A stretch of DNA of 64,000 nucleotides. It comes from JACVRW01 sp963728155. GTDB taxonomy: Bacteria > Actinomycetota > Thermoleophilia > Solirubrobacterales > Thermoleophilaceae. The position numbers and the translations under genes were made by a program. How positions within the stretch are numbered: the first letter of the stretch is position 1; each line of letters starts with the position of its first letter. Location: positions 124,001 through 188,000 of the forward strand of contig CAVSJF010000004.1 of NCBI GenBank assembly GCA_963728155.1, given 5' to 3'. This document shows, in pieces, positions 61,455-64,000 of this stretch. Below the pieces are notes generated by a model that was given only the letters and a program-made list of their open reading frames with translations, did not search any database and was not told where the DNA came from.

Positions 61455-62330
61455 GCGCGGCTCCCAGGGGTAGCGCCCCTCGGCGGCCAGCCAGGAGCCG
61501 CCGGTGATCAGCAGCAATCCTGCGGCGGTGGTGATCGTGAAGCCCTCGTCCAGCAACGTCACGCCGTAGACGATCGAGAAGCCGGGCGCGAGATAGCCCA
61601 CGAGCGAGGCCTTCGCCGGCCCGTCGCTCGACACGAGCGAATAGAAGATCACGAACGCCGCCCCGGTGCACAGCACCCCCAGGGCCAGCAGCGAGCCGAT
61701 CGCCTCCCACCCGGGGACCCGCGAGGGCAGGTCGAGCGCGGCCAGCGGAGCGGTCAGCACGGAGGCGGTGGCGGCGGTAACCCCCACCATGGCCACGGGC
61801 TCGATGTCGTGCACGCGGCGCTTGACGATCCACGCCCCGACCCCGTAGCCGAACGTCGCCAGGACCACGCAGAGCCCGCCCACCAGCGCGGCGGTGCCGC
61901 CACCGGCGTCCACGCCCAGCAGCAGGGCCACGCCCCCGATTCCGACGACCACCCCGGCGAGGCTCAGGCCCGAGGCCCGCTCCTCGCCCTCGAGCGCAAA
62001 GGCCAGCAGGAAGGTGAAGATCGGCGCCGCGGCCACGAGGATGCCGGTGAGCGAGGAGGAGATCTCCTGCTCTCCGACCGCGATCAGCAGCAGCGGCCCC
62101 GCCATCTGCACCACCGCGAGCACCACGATCGGTCCCGCATTGGCCCGCACCCCGGTGAGCACGCCCTGGTGTGCGGCCAGCGGCAAAAGCACCAGCGCCG
62201 CGAGGGCGGTGCGCAGCGACACGATCACCGCGGGACTGACGTCGTCCTCGAGGGCCACCTTGATGAACAGGTACGAGGCCCCCCAGAAGGCCGAGAGGGT
62301 GCCGAGCAGGATCCACGAGCGGCGCGACAT
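61329..62330 (-). CDS. EamA/DMT-family transporter
   Basis: 333 residues from ATG 62330. Ten helices in two EamA repeats: AFWGASYLFIKVALEDDVSPAV (split here) at the start, and VLCTGAAFVIFYSLVSSDG, PGFSIVYGVTLLDEGFT in the second half. The membrane part ends near residue 295; a Gly/Ala/Pro-rich tail of about 40 residues follows, encoded opposite the end of rlmN. The divergent LysR gene probably controls it. Metabolite or amino acid exporter; substrate unknown. Confidence 0.82.
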   Translation of the reverse strand: MSRRSWILLGTLSAFWGASYLFIKVALEDDVSPAVIVSLRTALAALVLLPLAAHQGVLTGVRANAGPIVVLAVVQMAGPLLLIAVGEQEISSSLTGILVAAAPIFTFLLAFALEGEERASGLSLAGVVVGIGGVALLLGVDAGGGTAALVGGLCVVLATFGYGVGAWIVKRRVHDIEPVAMVGVTAATASVLTAPLAALDLPSRVPGWEAIGSLLALGVLCTGAAFVIFYSLVSSDGPAKASLVGYLAPGFSIVYGVTLLDEGFTITTAAGLLLITGGSWLAAEGRYPWEPRSAASGELAAGGGDVAPAGEPDGGADPAPLEGAAEGVDRVPA

Positions 62331-62358
62331 GAGGGCTGAGCATCGCACAGGCAAGCCA

Positions 62359-62396
62359 TCAGTCCCAATGACTACTTCTTCTGGGGGCGATAAGCT
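62359..62396 (+). promoter_or_regulatory. LysR box and leaderless promoter of the LysR gene
   Basis: The EamA/LysR gap contains T-N11-A from T62359 to A62371 with internal symmetry AGTC (62361-62364) / GACT (62370-62373), the typical LysR-binding form. ATGACT (62368-62373) and TAAGCT (62391-62396) lie 17 bases apart as -35/-10, and TAAGCT ends six bases before the ATG, so transcription would begin at or next to the start codon. The box overlaps the -35, consistent with autorepression. Confidence 0.55.
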
Positions 62397-62402
62397 GGAC
62401 TG

Positions 62403-63332
62403 ATGCTCGACGTACGCCGGATGAGAGTCTTGAAGGAGGTGGCCGCGCGGGGCTCGTTCTCCGCGGCCGCCGAGGCGCTGTCCTTCACCCAGTCGGCGAT
62501 CTCACAGCACGTGGCGGCGCTGGAACGCGAGACCGGCACCCAGCTGGTCGAGCGCGGCTCGCGCGGCGTGCGCCTCACCGAAGCCGGGCGGGTGCTGGTC
62601 GGCCACGCCGACGCCATTCTGGCCCGCATCGAGTTCGCGGAGGAGGAGCTCGCGGCGCTGGCGGGCCTGCGCGGCGGGCGCCTGCGGCTGATCTCATTCC
62701 AGAGCGGCAACGCCACGCTCGCGCCGCGGGCGGTGGCCGCCTTCCACGAGCGCCACCCCCACGTCGAGCTGTCGATGCAGGAGGCCGAGCCCGAGCAGGC
62801 GGCGCCCCGCCTGCGCGCCGGCGAGGCCGACCTGGCCCTCGTCTACGACCATCCCGCGGTTCCGGACCTGCTTCCCGCGGGCCTCGAGCTGGTCCATCTG
62901 CTCGACGATCCCTACGACATCATCCTCCGGCAGAACCACCCGCTCGCCGGCCGGCGGCGCCTCTCGCTGGCCGACCTGGCCGACGATGCCTGGATCGCGT
63001 CGAGCGCGCCGTGCGGTTGCCGGGCCATCACCGAGAGCGCTTGCCGCGCCGCCGGCTTCAGCCCGCGGGTGGCCTTCGAGGCCGATGAGACCACGGCCGC
63101 GCAGGCCCTGGTCGCCGCAGGCGTGGGGGTCACGTTCCTGCCCCGGCTGGCGCTCACCTCCCTGCACCCCGGCCTCGTGGCGCGCAGTCTCAGCGACGCT
63201 CCCGTGCGCCGCGTGTGGGCCGCACGCTCCGAGGGCTCCTATGCCTCGCCGGCAAGCGACGCGATGATGCAGATCCTCAGCGACGTGGCCGGGGAGTTCC
63301 GCGGCGCCGAGCTTCAGCTGGCCGCGGGCTGA
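62403..63332 (+). CDS. LysR-family transcriptional regulator
   Basis: 309 residues. The N-terminal winged helix is standard: MRVLKEVAARGSFSAAAEAL, SFTQSAISQHVAALERETG, RGVRLTEAGRVL (residues 7-65). The co-inducer domain includes GRLRLISFQSGNATLAPRAV (split across), DLALVYDHP and GVGVTFLPRLAL. It is divergent from the EamA transporter, the classical regulator-target pair. SSAPCGCRAITE in the ligand pocket has two Cys, perhaps redox-active or ligand-binding. No Shine-Dalgarno site precedes the ATG. Confidence 0.88.
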   Translation: MLDVRRMRVLKEVAARGSFSAAAEALSFTQSAISQHVAALERETGTQLVERGSRGVRLTEAGRVLVGHADAILARIEFAEEELAALAGLRGGRLRLISFQSGNATLAPRAVAAFHERHPHVELSMQEAEPEQAAPRLRAGEADLALVYDHPAVPDLLPAGLELVHLLDDPYDIILRQNHPLAGRRRLSLADLADDAWIASSAPCGCRAITESACRAAGFSPRVAFEADETTAAQALVAAGVGVTFLPRLALTSLHPGLVARSLSDAPVRRVWAARSEGSYASPASDAMMQILSDVAGEFRGAELQLAAG

Positions 63333-63346
63333 GCCCCGTCGCCCAG

Positions 63347-63922
63347 CTACCCCGCCTGAGCGCGCTGCTCGCCCGCTCGCAGCAGGCGCTCGCGCAGCTC
63401 GCCCTCCTGCTCGGGGGAGGGATCGAACGCCGCCGGGTCGGGCAGGGCGTCGAGGCCGGTCAGGCCGAACAGCTTCTCGAACAGCTCGCTCGAGCGGTAG
63501 AGCGTGGCACCGAAGCGCGAGCGCCCCGACTCCTCGATCAGGCCGCGTTCGAGCAGGGTGCCCACCGCAGACTCCGAGGCCACGCCGCGGATGCGCGCGA
63601 TCTCGGGCCGCGACACGGGCTGCAGGTAGGCGACGATGGCCAGGCACTCGGCCTGTGCCTGGGTGAGCGGGGGCGTCCGCGGCTTGGCCAGCAGCCTGCG
63701 CGCCGCGCGCTCGGCCACGGGGTCGGTGGCCAGCGTGAAACCGCCCGCCACCTCGCGCAGCACGACGCCGCGGTATCCCTCCGCGTAGTGCTCGCGCAGC
63801 CGGGCGAGAGCCTCGACGACCTCGCCCTCGGACACCTCGCAGGCGTCGGCCAGCCGTTCCACCGCCACGGGCTCGGCGGACAGGAACAGCAGCGCCTCGA
63901 CGGTGCGGGCGAGGTCGTTCAC
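63347..63922 (-). CDS. scpB: segregation and condensation protein B
   Basis: 191 residues from GTG 63922, which overlaps the scpA stop (GTGA). Two winged-helix domains are expected; ARTVEALLFLSAEPVAVERLAD opens the first (split here), and LTQAQAECLAIVAYLQPVSRPEIARIRGV with LIEESGRSRFGATLYRSSELF is the highly characteristic second domain. With ScpA and Smc it compacts and segregates the chromosome. A gap to rluB is filled here by lysR, eamA and rlmN. Confidence 0.93.
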   Translation of the reverse strand: MNDLARTVEALLFLSAEPVAVERLADACEVSEGEVVEALARLREHYAEGYRGVVLREVAGGFTLATDPVAERAARRLLAKPRTPPLTQAQAECLAIVAYLQPVSRPEIARIRGVASESAVGTLLERGLIEESGRSRFGATLYRSSELFEKLFGLTGLDALPDPAAFDPSPEQEGELRERLLRAGEQRAQAG

Positions 63923-64000
63923 GAGGCCGCCGCCTTGCGCGTCGCGCCCACCACCGTGATGGGACCGAACGGGATCTCCTGCTCCCACTGCGCCTCGCCG
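63919..64000 (-). CDS. scpA: segregation and condensation protein A, C-terminal end (cut by window)
   Basis: Only the last 26 codons are inside the window (EAQWEQEIPFGPITVVGATR then KAAAS and TGA). The identification rests mainly on position: same strand, directly upstream of scpB with a 4-base overlap, as scpA nearly always is. WEQEIPFGPI is compatible with the end of the kleisin C-terminal winged helix. Confidence 0.65.
   Translation of the reverse strand, partial: GEAQWEQEIPFGPITVVGATRKAAAS

Overview
The window is GC-rich, densely coded bacterial DNA with many ATGA/GTGA/TTGA stop-start overlaps, frequent GTG and TTG starts and short intergenic gaps. I find no tRNA, rRNA, CRISPR array, insertion sequence or phage gene, and no stretch above about 300 bases without a gene. 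Several features suggest a high-GC actinobacterium: the scpA-scpB ... rluB ... cmk-der backbone at the right end, GAF-LuxR regulators, a DUF4242 protein, a class III adenylate cyclase with an actinobacterial-type N-terminal regulatory region, and GlcDEF/Lut-type hydroxyacid oxidation. Thermoleophilia/Solirubrobacterales is a plausible home, but this is inference.

Layout. 0-8.4 kb is a cell-surface glycan region: on the minus strand a GT-C-like membrane protein, a tiny DPGSGS membrane protein, a kinase-like/methyltransferase protein and a membrane sulfatase (cut by the window edge); divergently a GT2 glycosyltransferase, a methyltransferase and a flippase, then peroxiredoxin and hotdog genes. 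8.4-27 kb is central 2-hydroxyacid metabolism: zinc ribbon, fmt, a DapA-family gene, a LutB-LutC fusion with lutA, lactate permease, glcD-glcE-glcF and, after regulators, a drug exporter, a GCS2 ligase, yidC and ettA, a malate synthase that could consume the glyoxylate made by GlcDEF. 27-35 kb carries an FAD oxidase, a GIY-YIG protein, a DsbA-family protein and a catabolic operon (PfkB kinase, class I aldolase, Gfo/Idh dehydrogenase) followed by an amino-acid-type ABC transporter.

34.7-46.4 kb holds def, priA, an adenylate cyclase, then a methyl-group/methionine cluster: a homocysteine methyltransferase that appears fused to a SAM methyltransferase, two tandem GAF-LuxR regulators, a MetE-like protein with a recognisable promoter and operator, a GcvT/SoxG-like protein, a TetR regulator and metK. 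46.4-51.5 kb has a lipoprotein, a tryptophanase-family lyase, a DMT exporter, a threonine-dehydratase-like enzyme and a Pit phosphate transporter. 51.5-64 kb is the der-cmk-aroA-tyrA-aroF-FIST-hisC-aroH-rluB series (aromatic amino acid synthesis built into the usual scpAB-rluB-cmk-der neighbourhood), with rlmN, an EamA transporter and a LysR regulator between rluB and scpB.

Sequence quality matters for anyone using this annotation. About 21 single-base frame changes split otherwise well conserved genes (MFS exporter, DsbA-like, PfkB kinase, ABC substrate-binding protein and permease, def, priA, HMT-methyltransferase, first LuxR, aroA, rluB). Most look like one extra C or G, and 16 of them lie between 28.5 and 41.2 kb. 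Because normally essential genes are hit and the flanking protein is intact in another frame, I treat them as assembly errors and give merged coordinates.
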